Shown: positions 13,975 to 24,962 of the stretch, one piece after another
How the letters are laid out: every line of letters starts with the position of its first letter
How positions within the stretch are numbered: position 1 is the stretch's first letter
NCBI RefSeq assembly: GCF_933775445.1
Contig: NW_026089527.1
Coordinates: 62,001-126,000, forward strand
Length of the DNA: 64,000 nt
Origin: Argentina anserina
Lineage: Eukaryota > Streptophyta > Magnoliopsida > Rosales > Rosaceae
Direction: 5' to 3'
Made by a program: the position numbers and the translations under genes
Notes under the pieces: model-generated
What the model was told of the DNA's origin: nothing
Databases searched by the model: none
Seen by the model: the letters and a program-made list of their open reading frames with translations, nothing else

Positions 13975-16900
13975 AAGATACTCAAACGAGAAATGAAAAG
14001 ATACACAATTGGAATAGTAAAGATACGGAAACGATGTAAAGATACACAATTGGAATAGTAAAGATACGGAAACGATGTAAAGATATACAATTGGAATAGT
14101 AAAGATACGCAAACGATGTAAAGATACTCAATTTGAAAGAAACACACTCCCACACTTGCAAAACTCTCAAATACAATAGAAATTCGCATCAGAAGCCTTA
14201 CAGAAAGATACTCAAACGAGAAATGAAAAGATACACAATTGGAATAGTAAAGATGCGGAAACGATGTAAAGATACACAATTGGAATAGTAAAGATACGCA
14301 AACGATGTAAAGATACTCAGTTTGAAAGAAACACACTCCCACACTTGCAAAACTCTCAAATACAATAGAAACTCGCATCAGAAGCCTTACAGAAAGATAC
14401 TCAAACGAGAAATGAAAAGATACACAATTGGAATAGTAAAGATACGCAAACGATGTAAAGATACTCAATTGGAATAGTAAAGATACGCAAACGTTGTAAA
14501 GATACTCAGTTTGAAAGAAACACACTCCCACACTTGCAAAACTCTCAAATTCAATAGAAACTCGCATCAGAAAACCTTACAGAAAGATACTCAAACGAGA
14601 AATGAAAACATACACAATTGGAATAGTAAAGATACGCAAACGATGTAAAGATACACAATTAGAATAGTAATGATACGCAAACTATGTAAAGATACTCAGT
14701 TTGAAAGAAACACACTCCCACACTTGCAAAACTCTCAAATTCAATAGAAACTCGCATCAGAAAGCCTTACAGAAAGATACTCAAACGAGAAATGAAAAGA
14801 TACACAATTGGAATAGTAAAGATACGGAAACGATGTAAAGATACACAATTGGAATAGTAAAGATACGGAAACGATGTAAAGATACACAATTGGAATAGTA
14901 AAGATACGCAAACCATGTAAAGATACTCATTTTGAAAGAAACACACTCCCACACTTGCAAAACTCTCAAATACCATAGAAACTCGCATCAGAAGCCTTAC
15001 AGAAAGATACTCAAACGAGAAATGAAAAAATACACAATTGGACTAGTAAAGATACGCAAACGATGTAAAGATACACAATTGGAATAGTAAACATACGCAA
15101 ACGATGTAAAGATACTCAGTTTGAAAGAAACACACTCCCACAGTTGCAAAACTCCCAAATTCAATAGAAACTCGCATCAGAAAGCCTTACAGAAAGATAC
15201 TCAAACGAGAAATGAAAAGATACACAATTGGAATAGTAAAGATACGCAAACGATGTAAAGATACTCAGTTTGAAAGAAACACACTCCCACACTTGCAAAA
15301 CTCTCAAATACCATAGAAACTCGCATCAGAATCCTTACAGAAAGATACTCAAACGAGAAATGAAAAGATACACAATTGGAATAGTAAAGATACGCAAACG
15401 ATGTAAAGATACACAATTAGAATAGTAATGATACGCAAACTATGTAAAGATACTCAATTTGAAAGAAACACACTCCCACACTTGCAAAACTCTCAAATTC
15501 AATAGAAACTCGCATCAGAAAGCCTTACAGAAAGATACTCAAACGAGAAATGAAAAGATACACAATTGGAATAGTAAAGATACGCAAACGATGTAAAGAT
15601 ACACAATTGGACTAGTAAAGATACGCAAACGATGTAAAGATACACAATTGGAATAGTAAACATACGCAAACGATGTAAAGATACTCAGTTTGAAAGAAAC
15701 ACACTCCCACACTTGCAAAACTCTCAAATTCAATAGAAACTCGCATCAGAAAGCCTTACAGAAAGATACTCAAACGAGAAATGAAAAAATTACTCAATTG
15801 GAATTGTAAAGATACACAAACGATGTAAAGATACACAATTGGAATAGTAAAGATACGCAAACCATGTAAAGATACTCAGTTTGAAAGAAACACACTCCCA
15901 CACTTGCAAAACTCTCAAATACCATAGAAACTCGCATCAGAATCCTTACAGAAAGATACTCAAACGAGAAATGAAAAGATACACAATTGGAATAGTAAAG
16001 ATACGCAAACGATGTAAAGATACACAATTAGAATAGTAATGATACGCAAACTATGTAAAGATACTCAGTTTGAAAGAAACACACTCCCACACTTGCAAAA
16101 CTCTCAAATACCATAGACACTCGCATCCGAAAGCCTTACAGAAAGATATTCAAACGAGAAATGAAAAGATACACAATTGGAATAGTAAAGATACGCAAAC
16201 GATGTAAAGATACACAATTGGAATAGTAAACATATGCAAACGATGTAAAGATACTCAGTTTGAAAGAAACACACTCCCACACTTGCAAAACTCTCAAATA
16301 CCATAGACACTCGCATCAGAAGCCTTACAGAAAGATACTCAAACGAGAAATGAAAAGATACAAAATTCGACTAGTAAAGATACGCAAACGATGAAAAGAT
16401 ACACAATTGGAATAGTAAAGATACGCAAACGATGTAAAGATACTCAGTTTGAAAGAAACACACTCCCACACTTGCAAAACTCTCAAATTCAATAGAAACT
16501 CGCATCCGAAAGCCTTACAGAAAGATATTCAAACGAGAAATGAAAAGATACACAATTGGAATAGTAAAGATACGCAAACGATGTAAAGATACTCAGATTG
16601 AAAGAAACACACTCCCACACTTGCAAAACTCTCAAATACAATAGAAACTCGCATCATAAGCCTTACAGAAAGATACTCAAACGAGAAATGAAAAGATACA
16701 CAATTGGAATAGTAAAGATACGCAAACGATGTAAAGATACTCAGTTTGAAAGAAACAGACTCCCACACTTGCAAAACTCTCAAATTCAATAGAAACTCGC
16801 ATCAGAAGCCTTACAGAAAGATACTCAAACGAGAAATGAAAAGATACACAATTGGAATAGTGAAGATACGCAAACGATGTAAAGATACTCAGTTTGAAAG

Positions 16901-18293
16901 AAACACACTCCCACACTTGCAAAACTCTCAAATTCAATAGAAACTCGCATCAGAAAGCCTTACAGAAAAGATACTCAAACGAGAAATGAAAAGATACAAA
17001 ATTGGAATAGTAAAGATACGCAAACGATGTAAAGATACACAATTGGAATAGTAAAGATACGCAAACGTTGTAAAGATACTCAGTTTGAAAGAAACACACT
17101 CCCACACTTGCAAAACTCTCAAATTCAATAGAAACTCGCATCAGAAAACCTTACAGAAAGATACTCAAACGAGAAATGAAAAGATACACAATTGGAATAG
17201 TAAAGATATGCAAACGATGTAAAGATACACAATTAGAATAGTACAGATACGCAAACTATGTAAAGATACTCAGTTTGAAAGAAACACACTCCCTGATCGG
17301 TTCGATTACTCGAGATCAATATTAACCCTGTATGCATCGTTAGTAGTATAAAGCAAGAGGGTATCGTTCACAAACCGGGGATCCAACCAGGGTAAAGAAT
17401 CACAAACATTTATCAACGAATTCATGAGTGTTTCAAAGATTTGAGATATATTTCGGATCAAACATAAAATAAACCTAAACTAATATATACATGTGATCAA
17501 CCAACCAACACATAATACATTACCAAAACAAATCATACAAAGCTAACGAAAATCAGATTTTAGTCCTCCTTTAACAGTCCTACCGAGACACTATCATGAA
17601 TAACTAAGGTTGGATCATGCAATTAGGGTCCTAAGCAGTAACCTAAACACATAGACACTTAACACATTCGATTCATTCCAAGCGGTCTTAATCGAAATCT
17701 AACATACTTATCCTACCATGTAACTTCAAAGCCACGCATATTGAATTCATTAAGCATGTCACCTCTTAACCCCCAATCATGCAATTTCGAAAATCACATA
17801 GAAAAGATAAACATGTTCATAGCACAAGTCATAAATCCAACAACCTAAATATCATGCTACAAGCGTATACATAACACATAGATACTCTCGAAATCACACA
17901 AAGACATGTCACGGCATAAACTAAAATCATAGAACTACAAACCTAAAATCGAAACTTTATATAATTTGAAACAAGTAACTATCTCATAAACAAAATCGAA
18001 ACAAGTTTACAATGACCAAAACACATACACAACCAAGAACAAGAAAAACCAAAAACCGAAATAAACATAGAGAGAATCATGGTTACACTTTATCAATCAA
18101 GCGATCTCACAAGGTGTAGCCGTGGCTTTCCAAGGGGATGGAACCTCTTCACAAGCGTGCTTGAAGGCTAAGGATTGGTGGAGAATGGTGGAATCGGTTT
18201 TAGGATTTCTTGGATGGGTGAGTATGAAATTTGGTAGAGCTTTGGGTAGTATGTGCACAAGGTTGATGATCTGTTTCTGTGGAATTGAGGTGC

Positions 18294-18301
18294 TATATAT
18301 A
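18294..18301 (-). promoter_or_regulatory. TATA box of LTR1
   Basis: TATATATA inside CCTCTATATATAGC on the minus strand. The same 14-bp context occurs in LTR2, LTR3 and, as CCTCTATATATAGC, in the plus-strand LTR of element C. Conservation in otherwise diverged LTRs supports a core promoter. A transcription start a few tens of bases downstream is inferred. Confidence 0.7.
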
Positions 18302-18406
18302 GAGGAAGAAACCCAAGGGAGGATGGCCACAAAGTGCACAAAGTTGAAACCAAATTTGTTGAGGTTTCCTAGATTCGGCAGATTTGACCTTTGTCCCTTG
18401 TTGTGG

Positions 18407-19115
18407 CCATAACTTTCTCTAGAAAATAGATATTGAGATGATTCCAACTGGCAATTTCAACTAGACTTCCGTGGCTTTTCATCCATAGAAAGTACATTTT
18501 CTCAATCATTTTGAGCTGTCCAGGGGAGCCCTTCAAAGATGGATGATCTGCACTGCCAGAATTCTGATTTCTATAAGGATTGCATATCTTTTGCATTAAT
18601 TACATATCTTCTTCCTCCTTTATTGCTGATTTCTTTTGCACAAATTTCTTCCTTTGAAATAGGGAGGCAGCAAAAGTCTTAATTGTTGCAGCCATGTTTG
18701 ATTTTTCTTACCTCTCCTCATTAAATTTGCTGCATGCCTTCTTTGACTTTCTTGCCTCTTCTCATTTAATTTGCTGCATGCCTTCTTTGACATTCTTTGG
18801 TGCAGGGATTTTTGGAGATTCTGATCATATTTGTGCTCTATATGCAGGACAAACAAGGTCCCAAGTTTCCCTCATAACCCTTGGATCAAAAGCAAATCAA
18901 TGGCTGAGATAATTTCGCCGAGTTCATTGGACCTCCGATCAATGATTCAGTCATATCTCTCTGTAGGAATAAGATATTGATTTGATTCCAAATCCTACAG
19001 AAACTAGACTCAAAATACCTTTATTTCCATATAAAGTAGGTCTTCTAACTCGATCGGAGCTATCCAAGGGAGCCCGTCGAAGTTGGACTACGAATATTGA
19101 CAGCATTTTGATTCT
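18407..19115. repeat. Internal duplication in LTR1: two ~165-bp direct repeats plus a 44-bp repeat
   Basis: A motif running CCATAACTTTCTC, GATTCCAACTGG, AACTAGACTTCC, AAAGTACATTTTCTC, GAGCTGTCCAGGGGAGCC begins at 18407. It returns in diverged form at about 18948 as GTCATATCTCTCTG, GATTCCAAATCC, AACTAGACTC, AAAGTAGGTCTTC, GAGCTATCCAAGGGAGCC. Between them TTTGCTGCATGCCTTC occurs twice, 44 bp apart (18727 and 18771). The same arrangement is present in LTR2 and LTR3. Confidence 0.75.
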
Positions 19116-19451
19116 TGAATGGATTGGGCTTTTAAGTGTATTTTCTTCTCTTTCCTTGTGGAACTAGGATTGCTTTCCTTCTCCAACATGGATTTGTATT
19201 TCCTAATAAGAATAAGTATGTTATAAACAAAGAAATACGAAAGGATGAATCCTACTCGAACAAGGAATCATATCTCAACAAGGATTATTAACACTTAGCA
19301 CGATTTCATCATCAATTCACTCATAATTGATATAAGCTCTACCTAGACACTTATTCATACAAAAGAAACTAAAACATACTAAATAAGAGGTAACAAAGAG
19401 TAAGAATAGGGCATAATCACATTAAGAACGTCACACTCTGTGCTCCTATCA

Positions 19452-19465
19452 ACAACCCCACACTT
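19452..19465 (-). other. Polypurine tract of element A
   Basis: On the minus strand AAGTGTGGGGTTGT lies directly against the start of the 3' LTR (TGATAGG), where the plus-strand DNA primer of an LTR element is expected. Element C has the near-identical AAGTGTGGGGTAGT in the same place. Confidence 0.85.
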
Positions 19466-21690
19466 AAGCTTTGCTAGTCCTTTAGCAAACACTAGAAAAG
19501 GGAAACAAAAACATAAAACAAAAATCAAAACAACTAAACTAATGACTCAACTATAATGCCTTCAACATTTTGTCTCAGAGATCTTAAAACTCATAGCATC
19601 AAGAATAACAATTAATCGAAATAGATAGAATGAATTCAATGGTTAATAAACATGAGATCTCGCAAAACAAGTAAGACAAGGCAGAAAACATAGGTGATAT
19701 TAAGCTCGACATGTTCAAAACAAGTTCAAATTCAACTCACAAGGGATATGCACTCCGAATCTTTTCTCTCAAGAACATGGCATATGCTTAAAAGCTTTTC
19801 ACACATAAGAGTTATGAATACATAGTGAATTCGAAAACCTCATGAAAGATACCAATCATATGCACAAATGAACCCAAACCATATGCTTACTCATGAAACA
19901 AACTCCACAAATCAAGAGCTACTCATTTTAAGAATCATGCGGATCTTTATAAAAGGTAGGCTTAGTCTCTATAAGGATATATCATTTTTCAGGTAAAAGG
20001 AATCACAAAGGTCATCCTCAAGACTTAGTAGAGCAAAAATCATCCACCTTATGTCGCCATACTCCATAAAACAAGGGCCACTTTTATCATGTTGGACCCA
20101 TTCTTCACTTTAAACATTGTGAAAACGAACAAAGGCTAAAGTACAACATTATTGAGCCTTCAACAAATATATCACAACTCCAAAGTCACATCAAACATAG
20201 CTATGCCGTAACTTCTTTGTATTTTTTTTATTCAAGCCGTGTTCATGTATTTTTCTCTTTTTCTTCTCACGGCATCTTTCTATTTTTTTTTCTTCATTCT
20301 TTTCACTCTTTTCATACGGCATAAATACATACATAGCACAACCCCACACTTGAATCGAATCATCACTCCATATTAACATCCAACAATCGGCTCGGCCAAG
20401 CCTCGAGAACAAGGTAGAGATATAACTATACTAAGCAAGGATATTAACATGTTGGTGATGAATAAAAGGTTTAACGTAGGCTCAAATGGGTTAATACTAA
20501 GGTGTCCCAAGCAGGGCTCAAATAAGGCATACGGCTTTTTGGTTTAAGTGGTGGAATTCCTAAAAAGATCCAACAATCATTTTCAAAATCAGAGTATATT
20601 ATGATAAAAGTTTTGAAAGTTTCACAAAGTAAGTTCTAGCATTCTCTAGTTCATTGCAATTCTATGGCATATGAATTGATCAAAATAGATGTAATGAGGT
20701 TATATAGCCAATAAACGATAGATTAAACTCTCCAGAAAAGGCACATATATGGCTCGAAACTCACATAGGTTACATGAATTCAAACAAGTAGGGAACATGC
20801 TCATTATGTACCTAAGTTTCAAAATCCTCATCTACTACATGTTCGTACAATTTCTACACATCGATTAACCATCAAATAGCAATTAAGTTCAATTTCCAAT
20901 CTTGTGATCATCTTTCAACCAATCATTCAAAGATCAACTCATCCTAGACAGTTAAAGGCATACCTAGGACTCAAAACAAAAACAAAAACAAAAACAAAAA
21001 CAAAAACAAAAACAAAACAAAAAAAAACAAATTTTTTGTTTTCTGATTTTATGTCACTAACATGTAAACCTTCCCCCACACTCAAATCATGCATTGTCCT
21101 CAATGAATATCAAAATAAATAATGCAATGGAAGACTCATAGTGGAAGGAAACAAATACAAAAATAAAAACATGGGAAAAAGATGAGAAAATGATGAGAAA
21201 AGCTCCCCCATGACGCGGTCCAACAGCTTGCATTCCATGCTTCATAACGTTTGAAAATAATCTCCGAACAGTAAGACAACAGTGGGAATTGAAAGCTGAT
21301 ATTCTAGCTTTCCAAGCATATAAAGTACATTTGCTAACTCCAAATGAGGAGAAAGTTATGCCCCTGCAAATTTGTCACGAAAAACAAGTTCATAGAATCA
21401 AAAACTGGAATGACCTTTACCTCTTTGTACCTGATTTTCGTTGATTTAAACAGCTGGAATGGAAACGTGGCCTGAATAAAAATTGAACGAAAATGTTTTG
21501 CTCCTCTTCACGTTTTCTCGAAAACTAACCTACACACGCACAAAACAAATCAAAAAGAACAAAAATAAATAAAAACAATAAATATAAAAGAAAACAAATT
21601 GGGTTGCCTCCCAACAAGCGCTTATGTTTAAAGTCTAATAGCTTAGACCGAGTTTTCCTTTCAATCATTTTGTAGGTGACACATTATGGG
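19466..21690 (-). other. Element A 3' non-coding region
   Basis: About 2.2 kb without a credible gene. Read on the minus strand it starts with sequence homologous to the region just after pol in C (GACTTTAAA, AAGCGCTTG, GGGAGGCAACCCA, at about 21600-21660). It holds two further purine-tract motifs, complements at 20342-20351 (CCCCACACTT) and 21071-21083. A (CAAAAA)n stretch lies at 20972-21029. Homology to C continues at about 20900-20975 (GTTTTGAGTCCTAGG on the minus strand). Confidence 0.8.
20972..21029. repeat. CAAAAA microsatellite
   Basis: A run of CAAAAA units decaying into poly-A. The matching site in element B (about 29657-29690) is shorter, so the tract has changed length since the copies separated. 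Confidence 0.85.
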
Positions 21691-22800
21691 GTTTCTCTTT
21701 CGCCATTTTGTTGTCCAACCTTGTAGTATATTATGAAGCTCATTGCTGGTCACTTCACTATAAATCTGTAAAATCTCAATTAAGATCATTAGTGTAAGTG
21801 GGAACCTACCAAACATAACATAGGACGTGAGGTCCTTAAGAGACTATGTTCCTCTAGCCATATGATATTCCGTGGAATTTAAAATGCAACATGAATGAGA
21901 TGCAAAATGAATGCAATTAGAATAAATAATGAAGATGCAATGCAAAAGTTAGAGAATAACAATTAGGAAGTCATTGTATATACAAGTCACAAATATGTCA
22001 AAAGTCATTTAAATATAATAAGCACATGTTAAGGGGAAAACGAAACGAAAACAAGCTTAACAACCAATCCAACATGATGTCAAATCTTATGTTTAAGTTC
22101 GTTTTAATTTCTCAACTCAAAAACCTGATAAAGTATACACAATTACAATTACTATATGTCAATTTTTTTTACAAGTTACTTTTTAATCGATTTCATGCGT
22201 TAACATTCTTAAGTTGTCATTCAAATAATTAAATGATCGATTGATTCTAAGTTGTAAACCAAGGTGGACGTGCGGCCTAAGTATGGATGCCTAGACACAA
22301 GTTTGAATCATTGTTTCAGATGGCCGGATAGCTAATTCCGAGATAGTGAACATGGTAGGACTCATTTGTTGAACTATGGAGGGCAAGCCCCCTATCCACT
22401 CCATCACCGAGATGTATGTCAGTCAATAGTTCTCTGAGATCCAATTTTGGTCCCATGCACCAGAGTAATGAAAAAGCGTGCCCCTTACTCAGCTAGAAAC
22501 AAACTTGGGTGTTAGACGAATCTCCAAGTGTTAATAAAAGCCGCCCTCAACCTCATGCAAAAACTTTGGAAGAAAACATGAGGGGTTAAGGCTAATATTA
22601 ACAAAATGGACTTTACCTATTCCGTTCGATTTACAACCTACAACAATCATTCACTCAATCATAAAAAATAATAACTTAATTGTCAAAAATAATAACCTAA
22701 GATAAAATTACTATATGTTAGAACAAAATAAGAAAAGTATATATAAATTTACAATATGAACAGTGAATTCGAAATTCAAACATTGGGATCCATAAAGATG
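21691..22800 (-). other. Element A leader region with gag-pol deletion junction
   Basis: About 1.1 kb. The stretch 22250-22650 is the reverse complement of a leader block in C (55740-56160), including GGAATAGGTAAAGTCC, GAGGGCGGCTTTTATTAA, ATCTCGGTGATGGAGT and GGCCGCACGTCCACCT. No gag is found downstream of it. The sequence joining leader to 3' region, about 21690-22200, shows no recognisable coding remnant, so the coding part is missing and not simply decayed. Confidence 0.75.
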
Positions 22801-22820
22801 GATCCCCGGCAACGGCGCCA
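22801..22820 (-). other. Primer-binding site of element A (tRNA-Asp)
   Basis: On the plus strand GATCCCCGGCAACGGCGCCA equals the 3' end, with CCA, of plant tRNA-Asp. The minus strand is thus complementary to the primer over 20 nt, 2 nt from the 5' LTR. A tRNA-Asp primer is characteristic of Athila-type elements (family knowledge). Confidence 0.92.
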
Positions 22821-22822
22821 TT

Positions 22823-24962
22823 TGATCGGTTCGATTACTCGAGATCAATATTAACCCTGTAAGCATCGTTAGTAGTATAAAGCAAGAGGGTATCGTTCAC
22901 AAACCGGGGATCCAACCAGGGTAAAGAATCACAAACATTTATCAACGAATTCATGAGTGTTTCAAAGATTTGAGATATATTTCGGATCAAACATAAAATA
23001 AACCTAAACTAATATATACATGTGATCAACCAACCAACACATAATACATTACCAAAACAAATCATACAAAGCTAACGAAAATCAGATTTTAGTCCTCCTT
23101 TAACAGTCTTACCGAGACACTATCATGAATAACTAAGGTTGGATCATGCAATTAGGGTCCTAAGCAGTAACCTAAACACATAGACACTTAACACATTCGA
23201 TTCATTCCAAGCGGTCTTAATCGAAATCTAACATACTTATCCTACCATGTAACTTCAAAGCCACGCATATTGAATTCATTAAGCATGTCACCTCTTAACC
23301 CCCAATCATGCAATTTCGAAAATCACATAGAAAAGATAAACATGTTCATAGCACAAGTCATAAATCCAACAACCTAAATATCATGCTACAAGCGTATACA
23401 TAACACATAGATACTCTCGAAATCACACAAAGACATGTCACGGCATAAACTAAAATCATAGAACTACAAACCTAAAATCGAAACTTTATATAATTTGAAA
23501 CAAGTAACTATCTCATAAACAAAATCGAAACAAGTTTACAATGACCAAAACACATACACAACCAAGAACAAGAAAAACCAAAAACCGAAATAAACATAGA
23601 GAGAATCATGGTTACACTTTATCAATCAAGCGATCTCACAAGGTGTAGCCGTGGCTTTCCAACGGGATGGAACCTCTTCACAAGCGTGCTTGAAGGCTAA
23701 GGATTGGTGGAGAATGGTGGAATCGGTTTTAGGATTTCTTGGATGGGTGAGTATGAAATTTGGTAGAGCTTTGGGTAGTATGTGCACAAGGTTGATGATC
23801 TGTTTCTGTGGAATTGAGGTGCTATATATAGAGGAAGAAACCCAAGGGAGGATGGCCACAAAGTCCACAAAGTTGAAACCAAATTGGTTGAGGTTTCCTA
23901 GATTCGGCAGATTTGACCTTTGTCCCTTGTTGTGGCCATAACTTTCTCTAGAAAATAGATATTGAGATGATTCCAACTGGCAATTTCAACTAGACTTCCG
24001 TGGCTTTTCATCCATATATCATGCACTTTCTCAATCATTCTGAGCTGTCCAGGGGAGCTCGTCAAAATTGGATGATCTGCAGTGCCAGAATTCTGATTTC
24101 TATAAGGATTGCATATCCTTTGCATTAATTGCATATCTTCTTCCTCCTTTAATGCTGATTTCTTTTGCACAAATTTCTTCCTTTGAAATAGGGAGGCAGC
24201 AAAAGTCTTAATTGTTGCAGCCATGTTTGATTTTTCTTACCTCTCCTCATTAAATTTGCTGCATGTCTTCTTTGACTTTCTTGCCTCTTCTCATTTAATT
24301 TGCTGCATGCCTTCTTTGACATTCTTTGGTGCAGGGATTTATGGACATTCTGATACATATTTGTGCTCTATATGCAGGAGGAACAAAGTCCCAAGTTTCC
24401 CTCATAGCCCTTGGATCAAAAGCAAATCAATGGCTGAGATAATTCCGCCGAGTTCACTGGACCTCCGAGTAATGATTTGGTCATATCTCCCTGTAGGAAT
24501 AAGATATTGATTTGATTCCAAATCCTACAGAAACTAGACTCAAAATAATTTTTATCCATATAAGGTACGTCTTCTAACGCAATCGGAGCTATCCAGGGGA
24601 GCCCGTCGAAGTTGGACTACGAATCTGAACAGCATTTTCATTCTTGCATTGATTGGGCTTTTAAGTGTATCTTCTTCTCTTTCCTTGTGGAACTAGGATT
24701 GCTTTCCTTCTCCAACATGGATTTGTATTTCCTAATAAGAATAAATACATTAGAAACAAAGAAATACGAAAGGATGAATCATACTCAAACAAGGATTATT
24801 AACACTTAGCACGATTTCATCATCAATTCACTCATAATTGATATAAGCTCTACCTAGACACTTATTCATATAAAAGAAACTAAAACATACTAAATAAGAG
24901 GTAACAAAGAGTAAGAATAGGGCATAAACGCATTAAGAACGTCACACTTTGTGCTCCTATCA
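22823..24962 (-). repeat. Element A 5' LTR (LTR2)
   Basis: A 2,140-bp LTR. Its U5/R part nearly equals LTR1, while its U3 part (about 24015-24962) is distinct: ATATCATGCACTTTC, AATGATTTGGTCATATC, AAACGCATTAAG, and an 18-bp gap where LTR1 and LTR3 have GGAATCATATCTCAACAA. Its right edge meets the satellite at TAATGATACTCAG. Confidence 0.93.
23823..23830 (-). promoter_or_regulatory. TATA box of LTR2
   Basis: TATATATA in the conserved minus-strand context CCTCTATATATAGC, in the LTR that would drive transcription of element A. Confidence 0.7.

Larger units (their letters stand above)
1..17293. repeat. Satellite array, domain S1
   Basis: Tandem array with no gene in it. Each unit has a core of about 107 bp (starting AGTTTGAAAGAAACACACTC, ending near GAGAAATGAA) followed by one to four 41-bp modules reading GATACACAATTGGAATAG then GATACGCAAACGATGTAAA. 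This gives unit lengths of 148, 189, 230 and, near 11450-11620, 271 bp. Variants typical of this domain are AAACATACG in the module, ATTGGACTAG, and AAAAAATTACTCAATTGG at 9960-15800. One 189-bp unit (290-478) counts A 87, T 36, G 29, C 37, so the plus strand is A-rich and T-poor. Both ends are open: position 1 is inside a unit and the right end is cut by element A after CACACTCCC. The unit length is in the range common for plant centromeric and pericentromeric satellites, but location on the chromosome is inference. Confidence 0.97.
17294..19451 (-). repeat. Element A 3' LTR (LTR1)
   Basis: A 2,158-bp LTR ending in TG/CA on both sides. From 17294 to about 18484 it is almost identical to LTR2 at 22823 onward; about five mismatches were seen by eye (17332, the AGTCCT/AGTCTT site, 18143, AGTGCAC/AGTCCAC, AATTTG/AATTGG). 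From about 18484 to 19451 it resembles LTR3 of element B instead, sharing CAATGATTCAGTCATATC, GGAATCATATCTCAACAA and AATCACATTAAG, which LTR2 lacks or has changed. The LTR is therefore mosaic. No protein-coding call is made in it. Confidence 0.92.
17294..24962 (-). mobile_element. Element A: non-autonomous LTR retrotransposon, minus strand
   Basis: Two LTRs of 2,158 and 2,140 bp flank an interior of about 3.4 kb. Read on the minus strand the LTRs start TGATAGGAGCAC and end AACCGATCA. The 5' LTR (22823-24962) is followed by a tRNA-Asp primer site, and the 3' LTR (17294-19451) is preceded by the purine tract AAGTGTGGGGTTGT. No gag, protease, RT or integrase can be read in any frame, so any movement would need proteins in trans. 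The leader and 3' region align with element C, as expected of a relative that lost the coding part (the class called LARD). The flanks are CTCCC on the left and TAATG on the right, so no 5-bp target-site duplication is visible. With the mixed LTRs, this suggests the structure passed through recombination after insertion. Confidence 0.9.

Noticed and set aside
1..17293. CRISPR-like regular repeats
   Set aside because: The repeats are contiguous and whole units are alike. There are no unique spacers and no cas genes, and the context is a plant satellite.
18097..18447. Overlapping frames of about 96 and 116 codons in LTR1 and LTR2 (also 23626-23976)
   Set aside because: They run through the TATA box on opposite strands and are not kept in LTR3, where the region has diverged.
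22801..22820. tRNA-Asp gene
   Set aside because: Only the last 20 nt including CCA are present, beside an LTR. This is a primer-binding site; the rest of a tRNA is absent.
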